Positions 12,587 to 24,062 of a stretch of DNA of 64,000 nucleotides are shown here, in pieces (the first letter of the stretch is position 1; the number at the start of each line of letters is the position of its first letter). The DNA is from Perkinsus olseni (lineage: Eukaryota; Perkinsozoa; Perkinsida; Perkinsidae). The stretch is from assembly GCA_013115135.1 (NCBI GenBank), contig JABANP010000191.1, forward strand, positions 27,147-91,146, read 5' to 3'. The position numbers were made by a program, and so were the translations under genes. The notes beneath the pieces were generated by a model. The model was not told the DNA's origin, did no database searches, and worked only from the letters and a program-made list of their open reading frames with translations.

Positions 12587-12630
12587 GCTAAGATGAGGAC
12601 AAGCAAACCGTTGCTTGTCGTCATCTTAGC
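12587..12630. repeat. Inverted repeat / hairpin 1
   Basis: The arms 12587-12606 and 12611-12630 are 20 nt each with one mismatch and a 4-nt loop (ACCG). It lies 83 nt past the SDR stop codon. It could fold in the SDR 3' UTR or act as a cruciform; its role is unknown. Confidence 0.8.
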
Positions 12631-12652
12631 TAAGGGTCACTAAGGTCACTTG

Positions 12653-12687
12653 AAATCAGCGATACGTTAGCAGCGTATCGTTGATTT
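12653..12687. repeat. Inverted repeat / hairpin 2
   Basis: The arms 12653-12666 and 12674-12687 (AAATCAGCGATACG and its complement) pair over 14 bp with one G:T, around a 7-nt loop. It follows hairpin 1 by 22 nt. The sequences of the two hairpins are unrelated, so this is not one duplicated unit. Confidence 0.75.
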
Positions 12688-13310
12688 AGCCCCCTTTCTA
12701 TGGTCCTTATGGAAGTAGGGTTACTCGTCTTTGTCGTCAGTGCGTGCTGTCCCTCTGCGCCACGGGTTGATCATGCAAGATCAACGCCGCCATCGGGTTT
12801 CCCTGAGTCTCTGTTAAAGGCTCCTCGATTTTGTTCTGCAACAAATAGATTGTCCCGGTTTATACTCACGCATCCTCTACACTTCACCAGACCTAAGTTA
12901 GAGTGAGGGCTCTGGGGGCGTACACCGACGAGGCGTTCTGTGCAGGCGTGCGCCTGTCTTGACCCGCAGGCAGTAAGGCGGTGGGTGATAGCCAGGCTTG
13001 ACAGTGCATTGCTCGCCTGAGTTAATTGTCATACAGTCGTTGCATGGTAGCTCTTTCCTCGTAGGTGGTTGCTGCCTGTACTGTGCAAGGTCGAGTGGAT
13101 GCCCTTCGATCGCAGCACGGTGACACGCCTCTGCTGTCTCCTGTCTATCCAGAAGTTAGCTGGCTTCTCTGCACGCAAGCCCGTACACAACCCTGTGGTG
13201 ATGTGAAGTGGCGATGACTAGAGGGCAGGGAGTCTACTGGCGGACTTCAGTTTCTTGTCAGACGCCATGATCAACCTTGGATACTCCTAGGATTTTTTAT
13301 TTGAGACCTC

Positions 13311-15183
13311 ATGTCCATCAATCCAGCACTCACGCTCATCCGCAAGAATCGCTCGTTCCAGGGTGAGTGGGTGAATGGTGAACATCGTCGAGCCCGGAGC
13401 GTCGCGCGCCACGAAATTGTGGGCTGTCAGGCACTACTTATCGCTTCAGTCATCTGTCGAAGTGCCTGGGGAACTTGGAGGCCACCTTCTCAATTTTTAT
13501 ACCCGACAGCGCGACGCCCAACAAAAAGGCAAGTACTTCGGAATAAATGCACCCCGCTAGGATAGAACCTGCGCCTGGTCGGTCACTCTACGTTTGCTGT
13601 AGGTCCCGGTGGTATACTATCTCTCGGGTCTTACATGCTCCGATCTTAACGTCACCGAGAAAGCCGGTGAGGTCTTGAACTCCCATAGGGTGCTTCTTAC
13701 TTTCCACTCAGGCTATCAGCGCGTCGCCTCGGCTCTGGGATTGGCGGTTGCGTGCCCTGATACATCGCCGAGAGGTGGGTCGGGGCTGGACGGTCAATGT
13801 ATTGAAGCGTTGAAGTCGCAAAGCTGCTCTCGTGCACGGTGCCCTCCGTCCTAGCCGGTTGTTAGGTGCTGGCATACCTGGTGAGGAGGACGAGTGGGAC
13901 TTTGGCGTAGGGGCTGGGTATTATGTTGATGCCACGCAGGACCCTTGGAAGAAGAACTACAACATGTAAGGGCCCACCCGCTTCGTTTGGTCAGGGCTGC
14001 CCTGCTTGAGGTACACTTACGTCACCAGTGAGTTCCCTGCGCTGCTGGGAGAGAGTTTTCAGCAGATTGATACGACCAACTGCAGCGTTATGGGCCATAG
14101 TGTTGGCGGTCATGGCTCATTGACGGTTGCGCTGAAGAACCCTGGAAAGTACAAGGTGAGGACTCGGTCGAGTGTAGTTGATGACAGTTCGATGGTTGGG
14201 GAGGGTTTCGATGAATTGCCATTTGTTACCAGGATTTGTACTTTTTTGATTGGCTTTTGTTTTGCCATGTTCCTTTCCCCAAATTTGATAGAGTAAACAT
14301 CTCCTTGGTGCGCTCGAGAGAATTGCCGATGTCGTATAGACCGTTCGAAGATCGTCGTTGGTCCGATGTCCGCAGTAGTAGGCAGCTGTTATTGTCTCAC
14401 TTTCATCAGAGCGCCTCTGCCTTCGCACCCGCATGCAACTTGAGCGAAACGCCATGGTAGGAGGAGAGGAGGCGTTGAGGAATGGCAAGATTGCAAGATT
14501 CCGTCTTCAGGGGATTTAAGGCCTTTGGCCGATTCTTTGGGCATGATGATAAGAGCAAATGGAAGGAGCACGATGCATGCTGCCTGGCTCAGAAATACGC
14601 AGGTCGGCCTTTTCGTACGATCATAGTTTACCTACTGTAGCATTGCTGAGAATCCGCAGTGGACTTTGATGATACCATCTAGGTCGAATGATCTCCGTAG
14701 CATTTGAGCTCCGTAATTCTGGTGGAACTCTTTTGTTCTTCATAATCGTTGATGACTCTCATCGTAGCCTATGATTGGTTCCAGCTCCGAGTCCGTTATA
14801 TCCTGACAGCGGATAGCTTCGCCGCTGCAAAGGTCCTGTGCGGCACCGTGATTTGTGCTGGCTCAGGTCCACGCTGCGGTCGGAGGTAGTCAGTGCTGTC
14901 TCTTTAGGTCCTGCCCTGGACGTGAAAATTGACGTTGGGTTCGAAGATTTCGTCTATGTCAATGCCCCTGTGGACCAGCTCAGATGCCGTCAGTTCCGCG
15001 ACGCTGCTGCTGGCAACCCGAACGTTCACCTAGACTTCAACGAGAGGGTGGGGCGCCTCCCGCGAGGCCTGTCTTTGACTTTGCGTTTCTCGTGTTAGCC
15101 GGGATACGACCACTCCTACTTCTTCGTCGCGACCTTTCATGGAGGACCACTTGAAGTTCCACGCTGAGCATCTCAAGAACTGA
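13311..15183 (+). CDS. ESD: S-formylglutathione hydrolase
   Basis: Cytosolic serine esterase that hydrolyses S-formylglutathione in formaldehyde detoxification. Exons: 13311-13362, 13431-13528, 13603-13666, 13712-13778, 13855-13965, 14011-14155, 14410-14456, 14511-14602, 14908-15047, 15099-15183. Motifs follow the family closely: [38 protein letters not shown]; the nucleophile elbow GHSVGGHGS with [27 protein letters not shown]; then [11 protein letters not shown] with the catalytic His, and a C-terminal helix. Intron 13529-13602 uses a GC donor (AAG/GCAAGT). In the last exon TTT at 15135-15137 must lose one T to read [17 protein letters not shown] to the stop. The gene symbol follows the human orthologue. 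Confidence 0.92.
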
Positions 15184-15339
15184 GTCGGGCGACATGAGTT
15201 TTTTCTGTGGAGATGGTATGATGACTAGTTTCTATGAATGCTATTACTGGATTCTGTGTTTTCTACCCTGGCATGACGATCGTCGGGCGCACGGAAAAGT
15301 TATTTGTGAGAGTGAGGATGATTTTGTGACTGCATCAGC

Positions 15340-16118
15340 ATGGAACCAAGTACCTTGTCTCGATCAACATGGATTACAGTCGGTGTCTTCCTGACGGTAG
15401 CGTTGGTCCTTCTAGGGGTGAGGACAGGCAGGCAACCTCGCTGGTGCTAGTTGAGACTGGGGGTCGTAGATACTGCATGAGGCCGTCATTTTCGAGAGAG
15501 TTGTTGTTGGATCGGATACTGGTGGTGGAAGGGAGACCGTGGCTAGCACGTTCAGTTCGGTGAAGGATTATCGGCAGCTGCCTGTGGAAGTCAGAGATCC
15601 CTATCGCCGCCGGGGAATGGGTATGGTGGAAGGCGAGGTGCCGTGAGTTGAATGGCCACTTTGCTGCAGTCCATTCCGAAAGATAAAAGTCTTCACGGTC
15701 GCGGCGCATAACATGGTCGATCAGATAGCGCAGATACTGAGCGCGCATAAACTGATAGAAAAAGCGTATTTTTACGACTTCGGTGAGCCAGGGTGCCTCC
15801 GCCTTGTCCTCTTTTCGGGCCGTGCAGGTCCTTACTGTGAATTCGCCCAGTTCATCTCCTGCTGGTCGCCCTTCCACGTGAGTTCTCGCTGCTCTGTCCC
15901 CTGTGGTGGACGCGTGTTGCCCCTCAGAACGATGGCCTGGACCCTCCGAGAAGTCCAAAGGAGAAAGCTGTGAGTTGCTCTACTGTACTGCATAGAGGCG
16001 TTGGTGGTTGGGCGTATGGTAGGCCTTGGATGCTGCTGAGAAGCTACCGGGTGCCCGAGGAGGTAAGAAGCATCATGTGACTGAGTTCACAGCGGAGGAG
16101 AAGGTTAAATACTATGAG
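15340..16118 (+). CDS. Membrane-anchored protein of unknown function (5' exons)
   Basis: Exons 15340-15417, 15470-15642, 15670-15782, 15828-15877, 15928-15969 and 16023-16118 join in one frame. The start ATG is followed by a single N-terminal helix (TWITVGVFLTVALVLLG), then a soluble region rich in basic and acidic residues with YFYDFGPYCEF in the middle and FTAEEKVKYYE at the end of the block. Introns are about 45-53 nt, except the apparent 27-nt gap at 15643-15669, which is too short for an intron here and may hide an indel. More exons follow (16200-17660) but their joins are uncertain. No family is recognised. Confidence 0.5.
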
Positions 16119-16199
16119 GTAGAGTGGGATGTTGGTACGCCTTCCTGTCGTGTTCCGTTTGGTGTGGTATGGGACGTACGCTGTGTGGCGTCTTCTGCG

Positions 16200-18170
16200 G
16201 GCGTCTGAAGCTGCGCATTGAGAGGTCGTTGGGAGTCATATGCTGGTGCATTGTCGAATTGGGTTGGGGAATACCTTTGGACTCCGTGTAGAGCATGCAT
16301 GAGGTTAGGATTCGCTACATCTCGGGGCGTTCTGGAGTGTCATCATTCACTTATTCTGTGTATCATAGTGAGTGGTGGAATGGACGTGCTCGAGGTAGAT
16401 ACTGAAGGGTCGTCCCGAGTTCCGCAGTAGCGAAGCGTTCCTGTGCATCTTCCCACCGGGGCCGCTGTGTAGACTCATGCTCGAGATGGAGGGGGGCCTG
16501 CGGACTAGGAAAGAAACTCATCATACTGCCGGGTGAGGGGATCGTACTCAGCTACTGAGGACTGTGCCCTCGGGAGCACTGATGAGGCAATCTCATCCGT
16601 GCAGGGTCAGCGGGGCGTGCATGGTTGCAGCGCCAGCGGACAAAGCTCAGGTTGGCGTTTCGACCAGAACTTCAAACAGCCGAACGACTCATGTAATTGG
16701 AGCAACGATCTACACCGATTATTCGTCGAGAGAAAAGGAGATGGGCTAGCCGCTCTGGGTAGTGGCGACTGCTGTGGCCGCCTCCCCTCTGCAGCCCCTC
16801 CCGTAGGCGCTATATCCCTCTTTGACGTCCATCACATGCACCATTTCATCGGAGTGCCCGTGACTGAGATACCGCTCATTGATACCTGCGTGAACCCCAC
16901 CTGGCTGGCCAGGTCCAATCGTGTGCCGGATGGAGACCGAGCTAGCAAGGACTTGGTGGGGTATGCCTGTTGGTAGCGGGCTGAGGGTACTGGTAGGGGC
17001 CTCAGGTGCTCTATTTCCCGGCCCGCAAGAACTATCCTGATCGCTTCTGACCCCAATAACTATATTTATAAGCGCATCCTCAAGCCAGCAGTAGGAGATA
17101 TATTGATGAAGGTCAGGAAGGTGTAGGGCGGTGAAAAATACGAGATCGTTAGCGGAGCGAAGCAGCTCGTTCAGGCTGTAGGTATCCACGGTTCGAAGTG
17201 GAGGATCTTGTCCGTCATAAGGCTGTCGTCTGGGTACCGTACGCGCCTACCATCTGTGCCCTCGTGGAGCAGTACAGCGCTGGCATCACCATTTTCGTAG
17301 GGGCGCGAGGTGGCAGAGTGGCCTTCACGGAGGGTCAGGTACCATCCCTTACCTACCTCGTGCAGCTGGTCCTCAATGCGACTGATAAGAAGTTCCCTAC
17401 GATGTATCATCCTCTGGTCGACTTCTGCTTCTCTAGCGGGCCTGGCAGGTACGACACTATCACGGGTCGTGAGTGCTATGCTGAGGGGTGGACGGCCAAG
17501 GAGTCGGGTGATCCTTACCCGCCTGGGGACATGTTTGGGGATGAGGGAGCGGCAAGGTAGGTTCGTCCCAGAGGATGGCGGAGTCCAGATGATACTTGCT
17601 CGGGGTTCGTTGACGATTTTTATCGTCATGAACGGCTACAGTCGGTCATGACGAGGGATTGGTTGAAGTAGAGGCGATGGCCATAAAGGGGCTGGTCATT
17701 GTTGGTCGTACTGGTGTGATGGACGGCGCCATAGCAGGTACTGGCTGAACTTCAGCTTCTTCTACACGAGGCCTTTCTTCCGTTACTTCGACTCCCCAGA
17801 GGATCTTAAGGTCAAGTTAGAGACCTTCACGTTGAGCGAGGCCAAGGAGAACTCCAGGAGAATCAGACATTATGTCAGCCACAGTTTAATACCTAGTGCC
17901 GTGGACGGCTGGAAGACACTCCTAGAGCGGCTCGGACCATGACCAACATGGACTTCTCTCCTCAATGGTCGTGTTGCGCTTCTCGGAGGGGCTTTGTTGA
18001 TTCTCTTCATCGTAGCAGTTCAGAATGTCGGAAGAATCTCGGCGTATTTTGGAGTACCAGCCGAACACAGCACTGCCCCAGCTGTCGGTGCAGAGACGGT
18101 GCTGTGATGGCGGGCAGCCATCATTGGGCGAACCAGCCAGGCCTACGGTGAGCTGCTGCAGCTGATAGGT
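16200..18170 (+). other. Unresolved plus-strand exons of one or two genes
   Basis: Several open blocks with plausible GT-AG boundaries lie here, probably continuing the gene at 15340 and then starting another. Notable blocks: 16470-16515 (Glu/Arg-rich), 17270-17560 (an open 290-nt frame containing PTMYHPLVDF and GPGRYDTITGREC), 17740-17940 (YWLNFSFFYTRPFFRYFDSP and a following helix), and 17965-18060 with a membrane segment (VALLGGALLILFIVAVQNVG). I could not assign any of them to a family, and the frame changes between blocks may reflect either introns or single-base indels. Confidence 0.35.
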
Positions 18171-18199
18171 GGCTTAACTGGGTTGTTGCCATAGGGATT

Positions 18200-20081
18200 A
18201 CCGAAGCCGAGCCATCTGTCATCGGGGAGATGCCTTTCCGAGCCTATCAGTACCGGTATTGGCGAGCGAGGAGATTGCGGCCAAACCAGAGTCGCTGTCG
18301 ACACCCTCCTCTATGGTAGTGCTGACGGAGCGTTGGTACGGCAGGTATGGTGTTGGTGTCTCTCAGAAAGCTATGGAGTTCCCCTCCTTTAACACCCCAC
18401 AGTCCGCTGTCAGTAAGTTGGGGATGGGCAGGGGGGGCTGTGGGAGTCGTCGAGTCCTCGTAGGCGCCCTGCCGCTTCATAGACCATTACGAGTTGGGAG
18501 CGGCTGAAATGATGATTATTCCGATTTTCTCGCTGAGTCAAGGAGCTGGAATCCCTCAGCCCGTCGAGGGAGCCTCGTGCGTTTGAAATAGTAGAGGAAG
18601 GCTCCCGCAGGGTGTAGACTGTGCTGCTGGAATGTGAAGAGTGATGCGATGTAAAGTGAACCCGATACTCGAGAATGTATGTATTTTGCAACCAGTAGCC
18701 TCGGAAAGCTCCCGACGATGGGGTCTTCGCACCTAGTACTTGAATTTTATCCCAACCTGGATGTCAACGAAAACTGCCACTACGTATAAGAGTGACAGGG
18801 AGGGAATTCTACCACTGGTAAAATTTATTCGGAGTATTACTGGAACCCTCCTCTGCGCCCTAACATGAGCCTCTTTCGAGTCGGTCTCCGTTCCTATGGA
18901 TTTGTCTGGCTTGAGGGAATGGGCACCATAGGGCGAGAGTCTCCTCCTGGAAGTATCCTCGATCACCTTGACGAGTAGGTACCGCGGCATCAGCAACACC
19001 GAATAGCCCTCCTTGCACCCCACCCGAGGCCAAGAGGCGACGGAAAGTGGTTATGAACGGCCGCAGGATGATGGAGCTGAGAGAAGAGCTTCTCTGATCT
19101 ACCCAGTCCGTGTGTGTATCTCATTATAGTGTTTCATCAATGCTGGCCTCTCTCGTGTTGTGATGGGCGTCTCAGGCTGTCTGCTGCCAGCTTGTTGGTG
19201 ATGGTTGAAGTGGCCGCTTCTACGGTGGGAATGGTGGAGCCTAGCAACTCCGGCAGGCCTAGCTCAGCGAGGAGGGCTCCAAGTCCGTGTCCTCCGGTAT
19301 GTGATGTACCTCGACTCGGCTCTGCACCACACAGGAAAGTAGCGGTAGGGGCGACGGGGCAGTGCTAGGTGAAGCCGTGCTGCTGCTACTGCTGTGTGGT
19401 AGGTGTCGGAGAGGCGATTGCCGCACCGCAGGAGTAATGTTTCGGACTCGGGATTGCCCCGCGTGGTGGTGGAGGTAGTGGTAGGGTCATCCTCGTAGTG
19501 GGACCGGCCCGTGCTCGGTGATTCTCGAATGGGTTATTCGTTCACATTCACGTTCTCGTCGAGTCCCTAATATAGATCTCGCCACATGCTCGACATTTAC
19601 CGTTTTACCGTTCGCTAGCCCTGGGCATGACTTAGTATATCTGCTTACTGAGGCCGCCTTTCCTCCAGGTTCCGTCGTCATCCCCATGCCCCAGTCTAAG
19701 GCTGTCTGCCCTGCCGCCGCTCACTCCTCCAAGGTCCAGAGGGATCGGTAGGAAGAGACGTCGTGAGAGTATCGAGGACAGCAGCAGAGTGCGGGATGAT
19801 TCCAGGGCTAGTAATACCAGCAGCAGCAGCAGCACTGCACCTCCTAGTGGAACTGACGGTGGGATGAGGTATTCTGTCGGACAGGTACGGTGCTTCCACC
19901 GTCGCCTAGAGAATGCAAGAAGGACGAGGACGATGAGAATGAAGGAGAAGGGGATGGGGTGAAGTCACCCGACTCGGTGACTCCGAGGGTAACGAAGCGG
20001 CGAATGGTGAAGTCTGAGGCGGGAGAGGAGAGCGGTAATGAGCAAGAGGAAGAGACTTCAGGAAAGGGCCTGCTCGGGTAG
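18200..20081 (+). CDS. Unidentified protein(s) with basic and Ser-rich C-terminal tails
   Basis: The first supported block (18680-19096) reads LVLEFYPNLDVNENCHYYYW across an intron, then an exon with SLFRVGLRSYGFVWLEGMG, and ends in a basic tail (EAKRRRKVVMNGRR) at a TGA near 19094. A second block at 19680-20081 is Ser-rich with a nuclear-localisation-like GRKRRRES, a run of five AGC serine codons, and a strongly acidic end finishing at TAG near 20081. They may be one or two genes. No domain was recognised; a nuclear location is inference from the basic clusters. Confidence 0.35.
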
Positions 20082-20298
20082 TGTGCCGCGCCCTGTTGAT
20101 TGCGTTGAGGAAATGCAAGATAGCAAGTGGCCTGCTTCTCCACAGGTATATTTCAGCAGTATTTCGATCTCGTAACAGTATGTAATTAATACGCGCACGA
20201 GCCTACGGTTTCACTCCACGTGGAAGTCTCTCGGGTTGCGTTCGGTTGGGGCTGTGACTGGAGCCAGGTTGTGGTTGTTATTGATTGTGTACAGTAGA

Positions 20299-22832
20299 AT
20301 GGCTCGTGAAGCGAAGGTGGAGATAGGGGCGTGCGTGCAGTGCACGGCCCTGCGGCCACCTCGTCCGAGGCACCACTCGCTGCTGAGGGGTGCGGTTGAG
20401 GACAAGATGGTGGTGGCAGTGGGGACTATGTCGATGGACAGGTGGGGAGCGTCGAACTGGGGGTGACCGCTGCACTACTTTATTATGTCCATCAGGGCGA
20501 ACGCTGTTGAGGTCATGGAGTACGATCCTTCGACGGAGCAGCTTGTGAGGTCGGAGAGCATCGAGCACCCCTTCCCTGTAAGTGATTATCATGGCAGTGG
20601 ACTGAGGGATGGTGTTGGGGTCAGGTTGGCAGAATACTCTGGGCGCCGGAGAACGCTGTCAAGCAAGAATCGGAGGATTTTATATCCTGGTAGACGGGGT
20701 AGCGGGGGACGGGGTTGATAAACCGATGGGTGTACTGGCCGAGGTTGGCTTGTGTTTTTTCGCGGAGAATCGCGAGCACCTTGTGGCGCTGTGTTGAGTG
20801 AGGCGCTGCCAAGCACGACTGTAGCATATTGGGCTCGGCTGGTATCTGGGAGGTGTCCTCGATGCATTGCTTCTGGAGGGGAACCTATCCGTGTATGTCA
20901 GCTCGGACCAGCTTCGTTTATGGCGACGAGAAGGTCGAGGGCTGAGCTTCAAACTAGCAGGGATCTTCCGACCAGGTCCAGGATGCTCTGGTGGAGGCGC
21001 GTAAGACCTTGAACTCGTCGAGAAGGCTAGATACCGTCACTCAGGCCGTGCTGTCCTTACTCTGGAGTGGCGTGGAGTGGGGACAGGCTGGCCGCCTGCA
21101 CTCGGTCAGGGCTGCTCATGATTTGGAGCACCACCACGTACGATATACTACGGTGCTCGGACTTCGGTAACGACACCTCCAATCCTATGGTGAGAGGGGA
21201 GCATCCTGGCACAGTAGAGGACGGAGGCGTATTGGTGGACAGTCCCTTGCTTCGATCAGTCTCTATGCGACGTGGCCTTCGTGGCTCCTGATGTGCTGGC
21301 TGTTTGCAACACTAGAGGAGAAGTGCTCCTCGTAGACTTGGCTGAGGAGGATGCTGACGATGCTGCAGTGGTTGTAAGCATCATCGAGGGCTGCGCCGTC
21401 AGGGCGGGATTGCCTTGCTCGGATAGGTTCAGCGGCCTCCTGAGGAGTTCTCGGAGCAGATGACTTGGTAAAGGCGAGAAGGCTCCTTCCTCTGCTTCCA
21501 GTGGGAGCTTCGCGTTCGCTCAGTTTCATGGCTGCTTCCGACCACGGCTGCCTCGGGGTGGTCATGCAGGAGACAGGCGAGGTGGTCTGTTACCGATTTG
21601 AGATGAAGGGGGAGGAAGGAAAACTACGCTACCTGGCGATAAGTGGGCGAAAGCCTCTTCCACGTGCGTGTGGTGCGACTCGTGTCCTCTTCAGTCTACA
21701 CGGAGTCATCTGTGGCGGCGGCGACCCTCGCTTCTAGTGAGGGGTCCACAGGGTAGTAGGGAGGGATGCTCGTACGCTGGCTGATTGAGGAATTTGGCTA
21801 CTGGGAAAGGGCTCGTAGTTTGATTGCGATTTGTTTGTTTTTGTTTGTTGGCGTTGGATAATAATAACGCATGCTGCATAGCTGTGTTTCCGTGAAGAGT
21901 CGCGACTGAGTCGATGACGCTGAGTCGATGACTCGGAGTCGCCGGTAGGGCAGTGGTTGAGGTCGAGCAGACATGGATCGTGATAGTCATAATGATCGTA
22001 GCCTCAAAGTGATCGACACCTTTACGCTCCACCACTGCGTTCGATAATGTGAAGATTTCTCTTTAGTCTGAGCCTCTTCGACGGCTTCTTTTCAGGCCTG
22101 TTCTCTGCACAGCGAACGACAACGGGACTCTATCGCTGTGGAAATGGCCGGAGGAAGGTGACCCTCTTCCACCATGATACCACTCCATCACTTTGTGCTC
22201 AGCTCGTGGTGGCCCCTTCCCTGCTGCCCGTATGCGACCTCTCTACCAATGGTCCTTAAGTCTGTCTAACCAGGAGGGTCTGGTCTCTTCCCTTCAGCTA
22301 TGCTCCAAGGAGCATCTGGCTCCCCCAAGTGGCTGTGGACAGGTGGTACAGTTTTACTTTGCTGTGAAGGTTCACCATAGCATTGGGCGTTTTACTGCAA
22401 GAAGCTCGCCTTATAGGTATCGTCGTCATTGATGAGTCCTCCTCAGGCGTTGGTCGTGAGCACAACGGGCGGCAGAGTTATCCTCACCTTCCTCCCAGAG
22501 GACCTGCCCACCACTTGGGACGACCATGAGCAGCCCCGCCAACCCAGCAAGGCCCCGAGACTGAGCACGACCTCTACCGCCAATGGCCGTACACGTGAGG
22601 CCCTCGTTGATATACGTGCAGTACTGTCTCTCTCAGGTCTCTCTGCGGCATCCAGGGTTTCGGAGACGGGCAGGGTAAGTTGGGTGGTCCTTAACCTGAT
22701 GAGCTATGGATGGTATCAGGAACGTCCGTGGGTCCTCGAGTCTTCCACTATCCGCTCATCGCCGATGTCGGCAGCCGACTGATACTGATAATACCGAAAG
22801 GCACGTTTTCATACCCACGAAGTGGATGTTGA
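20299..22832 (+). CDS. WD40-repeat protein, possibly DCAF7/TTG1-like
   Basis: Multi-exon plus-strand gene starting at ATG 20299. The first exons give VVAVGTMSMDR, then NAVEVMEYDPSTEQLV, then SIEHPFP followed across an intron by RILWAPEN. This order (beta strand, HPFP, then hydrophobic-W-x-P) resembles the start of DCAF7/WDR68-type propellers. Later blades are visible as YVSSDQLRLWRR (about 20893), LAACTRSGLLMIW (about 21090), DVLAVCNTRGEVLLVDL (about 21286) and CTANDNGTLSLWKW (about 22105). The C-terminal exon ends at TGA 22830. Several joins, including one near 21070, are unclear. WD40 is well supported; the DCAF7 assignment is tentative. Confidence 0.6.
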
Positions 22833-22945
22833 TTTCCTTTCAATTCGGGTCGGGGGGACGATGTCTGACGGGGCTGTCGAGGAAGAGGTATCGCCCGTAG
22901 GCCCCTTTGCCTAACCTTAATGGAATTCAATCGTAGGAAGGAAAC

Positions 22946-23938
22946 ATGAGGTTACGGGCGACCGAGGTGAGCCCCGACACGACGCCTCCAAGTACCGGCT
23001 CTCCCCCTCAGGCAATACTTGTTGCAGCAGCTCCTCCTCCTCCCCGAGCGGAGGACTACCCATCGTGGACGGCCATTGCCCTCACCTGGTTGGCTCTCTT
23101 CGCCCTGGGCTTCGGATTTGCGTAAGACAGCTCGATAGCCACACTCCTGCTCGAGAAGATTTGTCTTTGTCGGCACCGCGACTCAATCGTTCTCCTTGTG
23201 ACTGCTCCCGCGTGAAACCGGCACTTCCGGAGTTCTCTTGGGTTCTTGGGCTAGATGTCGCCGCTTCCGTTGTGGTTTCTCTGGAGCTGGGGGAGAGGCC
23301 ATAGTCTCTTCGAATGAGGATGTGCTTGAGGGAGCCCTGTAGGTATCTACTGTTGTGGTATCGGCAGCGCAAGCATGAGAAAGTTGTGGAGAGACGCCAG
23401 AAGATACTCGAGAAGCAGCGCTTAAAACGAGAATCATTGAACGCGCGTAAGTGCTGGTCGGGGCTGTCAGGGCCGAGGGTTTCTCGAAGCGGTTTGTCAT
23501 GCTTGATGTGCTCAGTCTTGGCAGCTGATGGAGGTGAGGAGGCCGCGCCGCGGAGAGAGAGGAAAACGAAGATTGGTCGGACGAGGAGAGACGACGGAGG
23601 TGACCGCAGTCCGGAGAAGGCGCCAAGAGAGGTCAGTGCGAGACTTATAATTCCCCTTCTCTGGCTGCCATCATTAGCCTTGCATTGGCGGATGTGCTTC
23701 ATGGGGGCTTGCTGCTGCAGGTGGTGCCGCGACGTCATGAGCATCATCGTCGTAAAGTGAAGGAACGGACCCGACCTCGTGTGCCTCCTTCCCAGTCACC
23801 CTCGGCCAGCCCTGAGGAGAGGGGTACTGCTGGTAGGTCTCTCCTGGTTCAGGCCTTGATGCTTCTTGTCAGGCCGGTCCCCACCGGAAGGTCAAATTCG
23901 GAAGAGCAAGTTAGGTCACCATGGCTGAGGTATGATCA
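22946..23938 (+). CDS. Single-pass membrane protein resembling selenoprotein S (VIMP)
   Basis: Exons 22946-23121, 23343-23446, 23525-23631, 23721-23832 and 23873-23938. A Pro-rich N-terminus precedes one helix (WTAIALTWLALFALGFGFA), then immediately a charged helix with KHEKVVERRQKILEKQRL and SLNA, matching the post-membrane helix pattern of VIMP (basic, VVxRQxxL, RL, LNA). The tail is basic and Gly/Pro-rich and ends LGHHG before TGA at 23936-23938, which is followed by a GGT codon. Selenoproteins S and K end in a Gly-Gly-Sec-Gly pattern, so this TGA could be Sec, but I found no SECIS element. It may equally be the ordinary stop. Confidence 0.5.
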
Positions 23939-24062
23939 TCATCATGTTGCCATGCTACTAGAGACCACTACCTGTTGTTGCCCGAAGCCTCGCGTTCATC
24001 GGCGGAGCGACGCCGCCATTCGTCGCGAGGGGCTTCCGTGGCGACGCTGGCGTGTCAGTTTC

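Larger units (their letters stand above)
12505..13310. other. Intergenic interval containing two hairpins
   Basis: No gene is recognised between the SDR gene and SFGH. An open plus frame at 12700-12906 lacks any motif. The only clear structures are the two adjacent inverted repeats at 12587-12687. Confidence 0.45.

Noticed and set aside
23984..24036. Hairpin after the possible Sec codon as a SECIS element
   Set aside because: It folds well, but lacks the ATGA / GA quartet and unpaired AA of eukaryotic SECIS.
23685..24062. 5' part of a 354-codon plus frame
   Set aside because: It runs through the introns and last exons of the selenoprotein-S-like gene in a different frame; only the part from 24063 is kept as a gene.
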